64,000 nt of DNA. Source: Lyophyllum atratum. Lineage: Eukaryota > Basidiomycota > Agaricomycetes > Agaricales > Lyophyllaceae. How positions within the stretch are numbered: the first letter of the stretch is position 1; every line of letters starts with the position of its first letter. Both the position numbers and the translations under genes were made by a program. Below, one piece after another: positions 25,426-38,824 of this stretch. Under the pieces are notes generated by a model that made no database searches, was not told the origin of the DNA, and saw only the letters and a list, made by a program, of their open reading frames with translations. The stretch lies in the NCBI GenBank assembly GCA_014905825.1, contig JACGCN010000084.1, positions 1 to 64,000 on the forward strand, given 5' to 3'.

Positions 25426-28400
25426 TCATGACATCTCGTCATCTGTATCAGAGAGCATCGCTTTACTTTTGCTAAACAGTGGCACGATTAGTTGGCTTGA
25501 CTGGATATTTACATATGACGAATTCACGTACAACTGCTTCTTCTGAGGTCTCGTCGCCTCCTCCTCATCATCATCTCTGACTACCCGTTTCTTCGCAGCG
25601 CGCTGGAGGAAAGAACCGGTTCAGACTCAGGTTCTATACAGAAATTTTGACCATACCTTCTTCGCCGGTTTCTCAGCATCGTCATCCTCACTGAATACAG
25701 CCTGCTCTTCCGTATCCCCTTCAGCTTCAGAAGCAGGTTTCTTTAGTTTTCCTCGCCTCTTCTTCTTTGGCTCGCCCTCTTCCCCGCTACCTACGTCAGT
25801 CTTGGGTTTCCGGGTTTTCTTCGGCTTCCGCTCACGCTCCTCGTCGCTCTCCATTCTAACTTCCCTCGTCCACTCCATTGCTTGCTCTCGTGCTTTCTTC
25901 CTTTCTTCCGCCAACTCTTCTGCCTCCTTCCGCAATTCGGTCATCCGCACACGCTGGGTGCTTGTCAGACATCAATGAACATGACATGAAGGTCGTGACT
26001 CACTTCCTGTGCCTCCAGGCGATCCTTCTCCTCCTGACGCTTGCGTCTCGCTGCGTCAACCCTAGCCTGTGCGTCCGCCTCGAATTGCCGTTGCGCCGCG
26101 AGGTGTTCGTCGCCTTTCCGCAACATGTTATCGCCGTATTTCCGGCGCTGGTCCGCGATGTCTCGATTGTAAGGGACCATGGGCGACTTATCAGATGCTA
26201 GCGATGCGAATAACCTAAGAAGAATCAATAAGACATGCTTGGGAAAGGCATTAAGAAGCACACCTCTGTGCATGAGCGGCCTGATCAATGACTCGTTGTA
26301 GGTCGCGCAAAGAGCGCTTGGCTGCACTGATTGCAAACAACATTTCCGCGGCTTTCTGCTGGATCATGGCAATATTGTAGACAATTGCCTTGTCATTCGG
26401 TTGTATGTGGTATGCCTGTGTTTCAGACCATCGTAAGATTTATGGAAGACCGCAGTTACGCCAATAAGCATACCATTTGAACATATCGCAGGGCTTGGTT
26501 CATTGCTATAAATGATTGATCCTTTGTTGCTTTTGCATACCAAGATCTACACAGACAAAGCAGGATTGGCACGTTGTGACCGTCATGATAACGTGTCAAA
26601 GCCGTCTCATACTACATAAGAACAGTGAGGAGCAACATCAGACCGCAAGGAAATAACAACTCACGCTTTCGATCGCCCGGTCAAATTCATCGCGGGCATA
26701 ATAACAATGCCCCATGTTGAAATAGACGCTACCATCGTCGATTGACTCTCGGACTTTCGCGAAGACGTCAAGGGCTTCACGCGCATTTTTCAGACGTTTC
26801 TGTGCCTCATCCGCTCCGGTTGGGCTAAGCGCACCGCCAAGAGAGCCGAGGGCATCTTCGGCTGTTACGATAGCCAGTCCTTGTGCAGCGAAAGCACATA
26901 GTGGGTCGAGATGTAACGCCTTCTCATAGAATTCTGCAGTTCGTTGGAAGCCGCGCCGGCGCTCTTCTGTGCCCTTGGATGTCGTGTCGCGGCTTTCGCG
27001 AGCTTGGTGGTACATGATCCAACCGGCCGCGCAGAGCGAGTAGACGTCATGCTTATCGTGATCTTTCAGTGTTGCAAAAACGAAATCTTTGGCGGGTTTC
27101 GGAAGGTTCGTCTGGATCAGGAAGTAGGTATAGAATGCACGAAGATTGAGGTTATTGTTTTGCGAGGCAAGACATTGTTTAAGGAGGTCGTGAGCGTCGT
27201 TGTGACGGTTGAGGTTTGCAAGCATCTGAGCTTGGCGAATTTTGGCTGTTACACATCGGGTCAAAGGTGTTCAAGTAAGGTCATCAAAGGGGTAACATAC
27301 CGTCCACATATTCGGGGTGCCGTGATACGAGCTTATCATATGCGTCGTTTGCAAAGGACTCCTCTCCTTGGTCCTCGTACACTCTGGCCAGGTTATACAA
27401 GACTGTAGTCGATATAGCTTCCCCTGCGTCAGTCCCAAGTCCAGATGCGCTGATGAGAGCTTTCTCATAGAGTGACCTTGCGTCCGGGAAGTGTTCTTCC
27501 AAATGATGCAGGGCCGCAATGTTATTCAAGAGGCGAGGGTCAATGCGTCCAGTACCTTCGCTGATCCGGAGGGTCTCCTTAAGGGCTTTTCCCATCCGCT
27601 CTAGGCTCTCGCCTTGCCATAGACGTGCAATCTCAACATGCATTTCCATATCTTCGGTGATGTTGCGCGACGCCTTTGTTGGAGGTTGTCCACTTGTACG
27701 GACATCTTCAATTTCGAGGCCTTTGGCGACGCGATCGAAAAGATCGCGTGCCTTAGTCCGTTCTTGAGCGACGTCAGAACTGGAAACGCCAGGGCGTGGG
27801 TGGGCGCGAAGTGACGCAAGCATCACGGTCGCTTCCATAGAACGCTGGGGGTTCGGCGCCTGGAGAAGGGTGTCCAGTGTGTGAATGGCCGCGGCCATCT
27901 CATCTAACAATGCGTATCAGTTAACAAGTTACATGAAGTCCTTGTAGCGATTTTGGCTGACCGTTCTGCATTTGCATTTGAGCTAACCCGATTGCGCCTA
28001 AGATGTGTTTGGGCTGCCCTTCAACAGCTGAAGAGTAATACTTCGTAGCATGGGTCACTGAGCCTTCGGCATGCGATACACGGCCTGCCCTCAAATACCC
28101 TTCGGTGAGGACAGTGAGTGTGTCGGCGAACTGGATGGTTCGCTCCGCGAGTTTCAGGGCCTGTGAAGGAAGGTGAACAGGTTGATCATGAGATCACAAC
28201 ACACTTACTCGTGTGTAGTTACCCTTCCGTAAAAATACCTCACATAATGCATTGGCGGCGGCAGCACTTCTTTGGTTGGCATTGAAAGCCTCCCCGATGA
28301 GCTTTGTACCTTGCAGGAAGAGATTTGTCCGATCAGTCTCAGTTTGATTGTCGTTCTTGCTGGAATTGATGGCATCCAAACCAAGCAGTAGTTGAGCTGG

Positions 28401-29420
28401 CCATTCGGACGGGTTCTAATACAAAGTTAGCCCTTAGAGCATTTGGCCGACTTCCTCTTTGCTTACCACCTCCAAACTGCGCTGCCACGCTGCCAGGGCC
28501 TTTGGCTTGTGGTCCAAGGCCCAAAAACACAACCCGATACCTATTCGAGGGTCAGGTATACAATGAGGGTTGTATCTCAAAACGTCCTGGAAGATCTTAA
28601 GAGCATCCCGAAAGTTCCTTCGGGCGTATAGAATCCGCGCCTGAGAATGTCAGCTAGAACTGAGAGACCGGGGAGAAGATGACATACCTTCCCCAGAAGT
28701 GCGACGAGATTTGTGGGCTTCTCAATTAAAACGCCATCGAACGAACGTAGCGCATCATCCATGGACCTGGTAGCAAGTTGTTGGATACCTTGAGAGACCC
28801 ATGAAAACGGTTAATTCAAATAAGACCAGGAAATATTCCATACCACGCGTCAAAAATGATAGCGTCCCACCCACACCTTCTCCTGACTCTGCCCCCACCC
28901 TCTCGCCTGTATTGAGCAACTGGGCTGCTTCGCGATAGTATTCTTCCTTTGACTTCTCACCGGTCATGACATCTTGGCCTGTTAGGCGGCGAAATGTTGT
29001 AAGAGGTTGTGCAAGTAGAAAAGAATGGTAGATACTCACGAGCGTCAGGTAGAACGAGTTTGGGAGCTTTCCGAGCATATGCAATCTGTATATTGGCGAG
29101 CAGAGAATATATAGGCAGGAGAGAAGAGGCAGATCCATTCGCTTGGAATGCTACAGGAAGTATTAGATAGGCTTCAAGGAGCATCGCGGCCACACACATT
29201 CGATAGCACTGCGCGCAATTTTCTCTGCTGCTTCCAGATATCCTCGACGCCAGTACTCTCCAGCCAACTTCGTCCAAACCCATATCTTGCATTGTCCATC
29301 CTTTAACAGGTCCAAGACATCCTCGGGGTTTGGATCAAGGTTATCAAGGTCAATTGTAATGACTTCTTGACCGCCAAGCTCGATATCCACTGAACGTCCG
29401 GGAGGTGCGAGGTCATCCAT
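25426..29420 (-). CDS. CTR9: Paf1 complex subunit Ctr9 (TPR protein)
   Basis: The protein opens MDDLAPPGRSVDIELGGQEV, then ITIDLDNLDPNPEDVLDLLK, diagnostic of Ctr9. It carries tetratricopeptide repeats throughout, for example WTKLAGEYWRRGYLEAAEKI, GQPKHILGAIGLAQ-type, AQMLANLNRHNDAHDLLKQC, KALHLDPLCAFAAQGLAIV, and SVYFNMGHCYYARDEFDRAI. The C-terminus is a long charged helix (ADQRRKYGDNMLRKGDEHLA) followed by a lysine/acid-rich tail that ends SKAMLSDTDDEMS. Ctr9 scaffolds the Paf1 complex on RNA polymerase II and supports histone H2B ubiquitination and H3K4/K36 methylation. There are many introns; roughly 1,050 residues is normal. The ATG at 29420 is chosen over the GTG immediately before it. 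Confidence 0.95.
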
Positions 29421-30399
29421 CACGTCGGTCTAGATTCGGGGCTCCAGATATGATACGTTTCACGGGTATGAAGCGGACGTTGACCCAGATGGCGAGGAAG
29501 TCGGGCGTCAGTCTGGGTCAGTGGAGTCGCGTAGCTTTGAACTTGAACGGGAATTCTGCAATTTCCCAGTTGTTTACTCTTGTATACCAACGCCTTCCTT
29601 GGTACATCATTTACGCTCGCTAGTCAACTAGTCATATTGGATCAATGTATGTTGAACGTTCAACGTCCGAACTTTGAAGTACATCGTTTCCTCGAAAATG
29701 CGCAGGCACGATTTTTGGGTCGTCATACGAGAGGATGAAATGTGCCGCTAAGAACCTTATGACAAGCCGAAAGGGTTATTTATGTCCGGCACCTAAATTA
29801 AGAGGCACATTAGTACGGTGACCGATATCGACGCGAGGGAAAGGTCTCAACAAGGTCTCAATTGCTGGGAAATCTCGTAGCAAAGATATTTAATTCCTCA
29901 GCGACTTTGACAGGACACATACAGAACGAGGGAACTCAGGGGAACTCAGACTCAGAGGGACTGAAGGTAATTTGAAGAGGAAGTGAAGAAGAAGTCAGGT
30001 TTCGCCTGTGCGCTTAGAGATAGGCGTAGTTTCCAGTGAAAGAATGGTATATGGTGATTGCAAGGCCTGGCCAGAGGCGTAACGATACTATTACTAGCTG
30101 CGACATGTTGAAGTTTTGAGGAGCAAAGGCAACTTGTTGTGATTTGGCTTGATCGTGTAATCTAAGCGTGGGAGCAAACTCTTTCCCACCCCGGCAAACT
30201 CTACCAGCAGCCAAACCTACCCAAAACCGACCGTGAACGTCGTTCAAGCCGACCTTAAGCCCCGCAGCTTCACGGTATGTCTCTATCATGATGCATATAC
30301 CCCCAGGAAGAAGAACGAAGCGATTCGAGCATGTTCGAGGGTGGATGCGTTTTGTTGGTGTCGGATGTTGACGATTCGATTTGCAACAGGTTTTACAAC
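29421..30399. other. Divergent promoter region of CTR9 and RPS0
   Basis: About 980 bp. Short direct repeats (GGGAACTCAG twice, then ACTCAGAG) lie near 29930-29955. A CGGTATGTC...CAACAGG pair (about 30272-30390) could be a 5' UTR intron of RPS0, as is common in ribosomal protein genes. Small ORFs here are not conserved. Confidence 0.4.
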
Positions 30400-30761
30400 A
30401 TGGCCTCGAAGCTACCATCCGTTCTTGCCGCTACCGAGGAGGAGATTCAGCTCCTTTTGGCTGCGCAATGCCACATCGGCACCAAAAACTGCGATAAGCA
30501 GATGGAGCCCTACGTTTGGAAGAGGAGGAATGACGGTACGTCTACTCTTAACGAGAACTCATCTTTCGGCTACAGCTGGTATCTTCAGGAATCCATATCC
30601 TCAACATTGGCAAAACCTGGGAGAAGCTTGTCCTCGCGGCTCGCATCATCGCCGCCGTCGAGAACCCTAACGATGTTTGTGTCATTTCGGCCCGCCCCTA
30701 CGGACACCGTGCCGTCCTCAAATACGCTGCCAACACTGGCGCTCAAGCTATTGCCGGCCGT

Positions 30762-30793
<32 letters not shown>

Positions 30794-31402
30794 GCGGTCG
30801 TTCAAGGAGCCCCGACTTATCATTGTGACCGACCCCCGCGTTGATCACCAGGCAATCCGTGAAGCGTCTTACGTCAACATCCCCGTTATCGCTCTCTGCG
30901 ATACTGATGCGCCCCTCAAATTCGTCGATGTCGCCATCCCTACGAACAACAAGACAAGACACTCGATCGGTCTCATCTGGTGGTTGTTAGCTCGTGAGGT
31001 CTTAAGACTCAGGGGTACCATTCCCCGTACCAGCGACGGATGGAATGTCATGGTGGATATGTTCTTCTACAGGGATCCCGAAGAGGTTGAGAAGCAGCAA
31101 CAAGAGGAAGCGGCGGCTAAGCTTGCCGCCCAGCAGGGTGCTGCCGTTGAGGGTGCTGCCGAGCAGTGGGATGTGGCTGGTGCTACTCAAGTTGGAGGTA
31201 TCAACCCTGCCTTGGCCGGGGATGGTGGTAAGATTGAGTTCTTAGTAGCGCTCTGCCTTTGCTCATTTTTCATGTTCAAGGTGCTCTCGACTGGGCTGCC
31301 GAGCCCGCCCCCGGCGGGCAGACCGACTGGGCTGCTGAGCCTACTGCTGCTGGTGGATGGGGCGCAGAGACGGCCACTCCTGGCGCGACCGGATGGGATT
31401 AG
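30400..31402 (+). CDS. RPS0: Small ribosomal subunit protein uS2 (RPS0/RPSA)
   Basis: Three exons give about 297 residues: [40 protein letters not shown], then [80 protein letters not shown], and [20 protein letters not shown]. It is a core 40S protein needed for 20S pre-rRNA processing and is homologous to the animal laminin receptor precursor. The C-terminal tail carries acidic tryptophan repeats ([20 protein letters not shown] and onward to ATGWD), typical of eukaryotic RPSA. Introns after RRNDG and GDGG have clear GTACGT and GTAAGA donors. Stop is at 31402. Confidence 0.97.
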
Positions 31403-31607
31403 CCGTTTTGACTATCTATTATGCGGATCGTGTAGTCACCAAAATGATAGCATTCCCTTCTATGCATTCGTATCCAACCTAAGCTTCATTGACTGCAATG
31501 TATGTAATTGGGATGGATAAGATGGTAAGATCAGTGGTAGCTTATATAACTGCTGTGAGCTCCATTAAGGTTATTTCGGCATCAAACATGGCCACCTCTG
31601 TCTTGCC

Positions 31608-34600
31608 ATGGGCAGCAATGGAAACCACTGTTCTTTTGTTCTCCTCGCCGAGTTTCACATCTTCGAGGGAGCGCAGCTAAAATATCAGTTTCCTCAACCG
31701 TTAGGCGTCGATGAGGGGTGCGAGACCTGGTAATTTTGAGGATAATGCGTTAACCAACCACTTTGCAGGGTTCTTGCCATGTCCATGCTGCCCGATGGGG
31801 CGGAGACGCAACTAGACGACTGGACGATCTTCTTTCTCAACCAGACCCCTTTCAATACGATCTCCCCCGTGTTGGCACTCGACACACCGGAAGTGAAAGC
31901 GGTTCCTCTACCTGGTGAACACCGAGATCTCGCGACAGACAAGCCAGATCTACTATGTGTTCTGAACCTGGTTCGGACGAAGCACGATAAGACCTGGGAT
32001 CGGTGCGTGCTATAGACCTAATCTCATCCCTCGTACTTGATGATCTTGCCCTTTGGTAGGGGTGCCAAGGTTCTTGCGCTCGCCATTTGTACAAGACACC
32101 CATTTATACAGATATTCAAGGTGTGTCTAAGATCAATATTGTATCACAAGTTTACTCAAACCCGTTTTCTCGATTCTCAAGCCCTTTCTACTGATGGCTC
32201 TCGACGACTACTTTTCAGATCCATCTCAGGACTGCCTCGCCCGTCTTTTCGACGCAGTCAACGCGATGGACCTATCTGGAGCTCCCCTTCTGACACGCCA
32301 GGAAAAGCTTGTCATGCGTTCATCGGAGAGGAAAGATATCTTTTCGGAGAAGTTCGCTCATCTGGCGCCTCGCGACACGCAACAGAATTGGAACGGGAGC
32401 AATCCTGGATCCGGAGCAAAATCGATCATGCAACACCGGTCCACAAACTCAGGAGAGTCGTATTCAAGTTTTGAGGAGGGAGTTCTCTCGCGACATCGAG
32501 AACGGGCTCAGGATGAAATCCGCGCACGTGAACGAGAGCTGCCACAGAGACGAGATCGTAACGAGACGGACAGTTCCACGGTCGCGGCTTCAGCACATCC
32601 CGGAAGTACCAACCAGGAGTCCCTTGATGATTCGTCTTTTTCTCTCGGAGGAAGCGCTGTCTGGGTTGGGGACGAGAGCGGTCTTGACCTTGCAGTCAAA
32701 GACAACGGTGACGCTTCGAGTGTAATCTCCTTGGTTGGCAGCAACACGATGGTCGCATCCTCTCGAAAACGCCGATCTACCGACGCATCTTCCCTGTCTT
32801 CTCAAGCTCACTCTAGAGACAACATGGTGCGAGCGCCAGGAAATGCGATGCCGTCATATTATGATCCCCATTTACGTTCTGGACTGGCGAAGGATACCCA
32901 CTTTTATCACACCAGTGTAGCTTACAAGGATCACCAACTCCCAATCAAGATGCCCCTTTCAACTTTTCCAGAAGAAGTTGGAGATGTGCGTGGCTCACTC
33001 CTCTGTCACTTCCTGACGAATGCGTGTTGATGCAAAATTCTAGTACTCCCTCATCACTCTTATCAAGGAGTTCTCCTCCCACCAACTTGTTTCGGGACCC
33101 CAACATTCTCATTTGCATACCAATGGACCACAAACGCATCCGATTATTATCTTGTTCAATGCCCTCGTCACCGGAAAACGTATCATCTTCCTCGGCCACA
33201 AAAGACCTGCTGGCGAAGTGTCGAGCTTCGTCCTTTCGGCCTGCGCCCTCGGCTCTGGTTGTGGGGCTATACTCAGAGGCTTCATCGAACGCGCATTTCC
33301 GTATGCTAATCTCAACAACAGAGATGAATGGGAATCCGTGTACGCGTCTACACTTCCTTCACCGTTTTCTATTGCTCATATCATGCCAGGCCAGCATACA
33401 TAGCAGGTGTGACGAACCCAATCTTTGAAGCTTTGGGTGCTTGGGATCTCCTTCTAGTTATTGGTGCTGGGACCGTCACCGTAGCTAAGGATATCCACTC
33501 CACGTACCCAGTCACTCCTACCCCGAGTTTCGCGGCGCCCGTGATCACTCGGAGTGGGACACTCAAGGCTGAATCCTCGATAGGGAGTGAAGAGGACGGG
33601 CGGGTGGGGCCAAGCCAAGGGGGGAAACCTGACTATATCAAGGCTGACAACAACGCCGACAAACTCTTCATTGAAGATGTTAGTAAACTGATCTTTATCA
33701 TCCATGCCTGTCCTGGCTTACATGCTATTAAGCTCCGATCAGCTATCGATGACCACTTTGGCGAAAGCCTCGTGAGGATGCGTTTTACGGAGTATGTCAC
33801 GCGATTTGTACGCCTGGCGTCCCGATACGAGGAAGAAGTCACCGGCTCCACCAGGATTGGATTCTCATCTTCTTCATTTACGGAGCTCCCGGGACGCCAC
33901 CCGCAGTTAGGGAGTGGCATTGCGTTCCCCGACGAAGCGACGTGTGTCAAGGAGCTTACTGCAAATGCGCAACGCATCGAGGCTTGGCGGAAAACGAACA
34001 GTTACCAGTACTGTGTTGCGGTGAATACACTGCCCTGGCTGCTATATTTAACATTTCACGCTACTTACGAGTCAAACCAGGATGTTGCGAAGTTTCAGAC
34101 GAACAGTGCAATCAAAGGATTCGATGTTTTGCACCAGCTCTTCCGGCTCAGGCACGCGAAGACGATGCCTGACTCTGAGGCATCTACAATTATGCGTACC
34201 TTCGCGGATAATGTCAAGACGTACGAACAGGTAGTCGAGGTGGGTCTGCTTTCAAATACCATCTATTTATGCCGAATGACAAGACGTTCCTGAAATCCGT
34301 AGCTGTTATCATACCTTATACCCTACGGTGGCGGACTTCTGCATCTGGGTTTTGGTCTCTTCCACCAAAAGGAGGCGGTCCGAGAGTCTACCGTCGATCT
34401 TTTTAACCAGCTTCGCGCTTATCCCGTACGTGGAAAACAGTCTTGCACCCCGACTTTCGGAGATGAAGCGCTTACATTGTCTTCCGCGACCAGGTCGGTG
34501 TGCTTTTCCTCCAGTCGCTCAACCACTTCCAGCGATATGCCTATGTCCGCCAGGCCCACTCCCGAGAAAAGCGGACACTGAGTGAGCAACAACAGCACCA

Positions 34601-34676
34601 ACAGTCTGCTCAACCATTTCCCTCACGAGCACATTCAAACTCTATCGTTGGAGGGGGATTGAACGGCTCCTTTTAG
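31608..34676 (+). CDS. AFI1: Afi1-like polarity protein (Arf3-interacting N-terminal and SPA domains, DENN-related)
   Basis: The N-terminus MGSNGNHCSFVLLAEFHIFE is followed by GAQLKYQFPQPLGVDEG, then MLPDGAETQLDDWTIFFLNQ; it matches the Afi1/Arf3-docking domain. A variable charged region with many Ser/Arg follows. Then comes a DENN-like core: NALVTGKRIIFLGHKRPAGE, VSSFVLSACALGSGCGAILR, and ITNPIFEALGAWDLLL-type sequence. The C-terminal SPA signature is VVELLSYLIPYGGGLLHLGF, GLFHQKEAVRESTVDLFNQL, then FLQSLNHFQRYAYVRQAHSR. In yeast Afi1 docks the Arf3 GTPase at growth sites and keeps the polarity axis. About 870 residues and eight introns. The start is 31608; the first intron (GTGCGA...TTTGCAG) joins VDEG to VLAMSMLPDG. 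Confidence 0.85.
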
Positions 34677-36663
34677 CTCCATCAGGACCTTGGCATTCTT
34701 TCTGCATACTGCAGTCGCGACTGCGCACCTCTCAGCATCATGCATAATGAGCCAGGGTCCAGGATCGTCTGGCATTTTATTTTTATGTTCTGTTCTGTTT
34801 TGGATTCATTCTTGTTCTCGTCATTCACAATGTATAAACTCACAAGGGTCTGCGTGATGACGAGCCGAGCTGCCGACAAGACTAAGCACTGCTAGTTGCC
34901 GAATGTTACTCTCAGGAAGCTCCAAGCCGCGCTCATGCTTCTCACTCCTAGATCAAGAAGCTCAGGATCTGTGAGCGCTGCGACGCGGGGCGATTGATTG
35001 GACATCAGCGTCGGGTTGGACGGGGACCCCGCGTCGCTTAAGACCCTGCCAATGCGACGCGAGAATTCTCAGAAGACCAACAGAAGACAGCGAGTGGACA
35101 CTGCATGGTGTGACAGACTACGATATAGCAACATCATCGCAGACAACGCGAATTTGATTCTGAGGGAGCCGTGAACCAAAAGTAGATGTAGGAGAAACTT
35201 CTACGTGCGTTTCAAGTTGATTGACAACGCAAGAAACCAAGTGCCGTCCGCGGCGTCCGTCATGCATATTGCATACCATACGAGCACATCAAAAGCGCTA
35301 AAAGCCGACATTTGTGGGAAGAGGTTGGATCAGCAACACCGTAAGGACAGGGTGATCCTTGGACAGATGCCTGACTCGGAGTCGTTGGTATACCTTATGG
35401 ACGTCTGGGCTTGAAGTTCGAGCTTCTCGGTCGTCCCCCATTCGTCTGGTATCAGTTAAAAATTCCATTCTAATTTCAGTCTACGCTGGACTGGGCTTGA
35501 AAACATATACGAGTAGCCAAAGGACAAATGTTAAGCCATCCGCCACCGTGTTTGAGATGTCGGAAGGTCGGATAACGTCCCGCTGAGGTTCCGACCTGCA
35601 TCGGAGCCGAACATTTTGTGCCGCGATGTGACACCAACCGAAGCCATTATGTGTGGTCCTTGCAGCACATAACGATTTCGAGAACGAGCATGTGAGTTGC
35701 CATGTAAACTCATGGATTTCTTGACTTGAAGGGACGAAACGTGGCCAGTAGTCATGCGTCATCTGGTCTTTTGGTCAGGATATCGATTTTGATGCCGTGC
35801 CTAGCGCTTGTTAAGATTCAAGATTAGCCCCTGGAATACCTTGTCTTGCGGAGCATCTGGGGACTCCGGATGAACTGATATCGATCTTTGTTGAATTCAA
35901 GGCATAGCAAAGACATAGGAGTCTAGTACCGTACTTACTACTCGGTGACCTCTTCGGATGCAGCGCCGGTTTGAGACTTGCTCGAGGACGAGGCCAGTAC
36001 GAGGCCCTGGGGTCGGCAGATAACGTGGTTTATTGATCGTTTGATGCGGGTGTCGGTATTTTCAGAAACAAGGTCATAGGTGGCCGCGTTTCCCTGTAAG
36101 AGCATCCTGAAATCAAACCGTTCCGACTTCCTAGATAGGATACGACGTGATGGAATCTGACTGAACCTATATTATCGACATTATCACCTTTTGTTCGAGA
36201 CTGAGATGATGCCGGACCGAAGAGGAAGTGCGGCATTCTTTGACCGGTGTGAGAGGCGTTCTGGAGGGCAGCTCGTGGGCTTTCGGAGGGGATGGGAGGG
36301 GAGGGGAGAGCAACAGGTAGCTCTGTTGTCTACGAAACGGCAGGCGCGTATACGTGGGGGTACGACCTTGAACGTCGCGACGTGACGGAGGACGGCTGTG
36401 CAGTACCGTGTAGTCGGCCGGGTTAAACAGTAGAAAACAAAGTTGTATAATATGAGACTGGATTGCCGAAGTGCGGACCTATATCCGTCCATCCACATTC
36501 TCTCCTTTTCCTCAGTTCATGCTTCGTTCCGTGTCTTTGATCTTGTCTCTCTAGTCTTACTTTCTTTCCTTCGGTTTCCTCCTGCTTTGCGGCCATTACT
36601 GCCCTATCCGCTTCACACATCGGGCTTCACTTCAACGCTTGTATATTTAGTTTCATATTCGTA
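34677..36663. other. Gene-poor intergenic stretch
   Basis: Nearly 2 kb without a gene I can support. Only short ORFs below 105 codons occur, with no recognisable motif and no conserved splice pattern. No terminal repeats or target-site duplications were seen. It may hold the 3' UTR of the Afi1-like gene, the promoter of the Zn2Cys6 gene (pyrimidine-rich near 36490-36600) and possibly non-coding transcripts. Confidence 0.4.
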
Positions 36664-38824
36664 ATGGCCAATAAAGCACAAGAGTCCCAAACCACCCTAC
36701 AAAGAGGAAAGGCATGTCTGCGATGCCGGTAAGTCTGCCTCCTTTCCTCCGCGACCTCTACTTACTGCCTTCATGCAGAAAACGGAAGATGGTACGCCCC
36801 AGTGTCGTTGAACAGAATTGGCCGCTAATGTGGCGTCTATCTAGAGGTGCGATGGGACCAAGCCATCCTGTCAGCAGTGCGTCCGTGCAAAGAAAGGGGA
36901 CACATGTGAATACGACGATGGTAAAGGCAAGACCAGGACGCAGCTTCTTCGCGAAAACATCGCTCGGCTTGAGCAAAGAGTTCGGGAGCTCGAAGATCCT
37001 GAATACGTGTCCCCAGCGGTCGTTCTATACGATCCCCATGCTCATTCGCGCTCCGGGTCATCCTCTTCGTCTTTTAGTTCCCCGGGAGATACATCCATCT
37101 ACACATCGCACTCCCCTCTGAGCTTCCCTTCGGGTATGTTTCCTGAGTCTGCTCACAAATAATACCGTTTCTAAAACCTCCCTATCAGATTCCTCCCCCA
37201 CGTCTCCCAACGCATCTTGGACCTCCCTACAGCCTATCGCCTCACCTTCGCCTTCTCATTTCGCTCCGGAGATCTTCTTTGATGAGCACCAGACACGTTT
37301 CCAGCCACCAGTGGAACTTGCGCGAATGCTGTAAGAGCTCCGATGCATCCTTGCTTCTTCATGTGACAAATTTCCAAATATTTAGCCTTGATATCTTCTC
37401 TCCTCATCGTCGCCAATGCGGACTCGATATTCATATGGGACGGCTCAAGGACACTCTGGCGACGCCTGAAGAGCAACGCCATCCCGCCCTTATGAATGCC
37501 ATGTATCTATGGGCCTGTTTTATTTCTCGACCTGAGCCTCTTTGCCAACATGAGGATCACTATCTCGGACTGGCCCTCGATGCACTGCGAGATGGCCTTC
37601 GTGATGGCGAGAAGATAATCGATATAATTCAAGGTTCATGTCTGCTGTCGATGTACTTCCTTGCCAATGGGCGCATTTTGGAGGGAAGTTACCATGCCAC
37701 CGCAGCTGCAGCTGTTGCTGTCCAGTGTGGTCTTCATCTGAACACGCACCAAGAGCAGTCATGGCCCAGCGACCCTCAGGAGCCCTACGATACGAAGCCA
37801 TCGCGGACTGGTGTCAAGGAAGGCGAGCGCATTCTAGCATTCTGGCAGGTGTATAACTTGGATCGTTGCTGGTCTGTCATACTCCGCAAGCCCTCCATCA
37901 TTCCCGACGGACTCGACCCTCGACAGTCGATCAACTGCCCCTGGCCTCAGAATTGGGCAGAGTACGAGGCGGTAAGTCTGACGGCATTCCGTCTATACAT
38001 AACCTGACAATCTCTACTCACTAGGGTCATATCAATGTCGATGTTCCTTTCCAGACCATAAAGGGATTCATGGATGGTGATGTGTCTCCCAGTGCCTTCT
38101 CGACTCAAGCTCTCCGCGTGAAAGCCTCTGCCCTTTTCTCCCGCGCTGACCAGCTCTCTAGCAGCTGGGACCCAAGTGCGTCTTCCCTTCGTTCCTTTTT
38201 CATGCTCCTCATTTTTTTTTGGCAGGGGTGAAGCAAACGTCAACCTGCACGCAGGAGATTCAAGCGCTCGAGACAATAATTGGTCAATTTATCACGACTT
38301 TGATGCCCCTCGATCAAGTGGATACGATGTCCCATGAAGACAAACACACCATACTAGCAGCTCACACCCTCGCTCACACAGCGTTGATTCAGCTCTATCG
38401 ACTTTTCATGCAGGATGATCCTGCTGTGTTTGACAAGTGCTCTCGCTCTGCGAGGGCGTGTGTCTCCGTCGTCAAACACATCAGCGAACGGGATTTCAAC
38501 TTCCTCGATCCCATCATCGGTGTATGTATCCATCTGGCCATCTCTGCAATGCTTCCTCACCTTTTTTTTGTATAAAGCCCTGCTGGTCGTATGCCGCGGA
38601 CACGCTAATTATGGAGCTTGAGACACAGGAAGCTGCGTGGACTCTCATGGACACCGACGTTCGAAATCAAATCACTACTCTTCTTTATGCCATGACGACT
38701 CTCAGCCCTCGCCTGCCGATTGTTGGTACGTAGCTAGTGTTACGAGCCTTTCTACATCTACTGACACCCCTTTGATCTAGCTATCGCAGCTGCCAAAGTC
38801 CAGAAGAGACTTGCCGAACTATAA
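36664..38824 (+). CDS. Zn2Cys6 transcription factor with fungal-specific transcription factor domain
   Basis: The N-terminus MANKAQESQTTLQRGKACLR leads into the zinc cluster: CLRCRKRKMRCDGTKPSCQQ then CVRAKKGDTCEY. This is the Cx2Cx6C...Cx2Cx8C ligand pattern, assembled over two introns. A linker helix (LLRENIARLEQRVRELEDPE) probably dimerises. The middle-homology/fungal_trans domain follows: ALMNAMYLWACFISRPEPLC, GSCLLSMYFLANGRILEGSY, HATAAAAVAVQCGLHLN, and ERILAFWQVYNLDRCWSVIL. It ends in ITTLLYAMTTLSPRLPIV then AAKVQKRLAEL. About 550 residues. Such factors regulate catabolic or secondary-metabolic genes; the target is unknown. No obviously related pathway genes are adjacent. Confidence 0.92.

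Noticed and set aside
34677..36663. Degenerate transposon in the gene-poor stretch
   Set aside because: No reverse transcriptase, integrase or transposase motifs in any frame and no flanking repeats seen.
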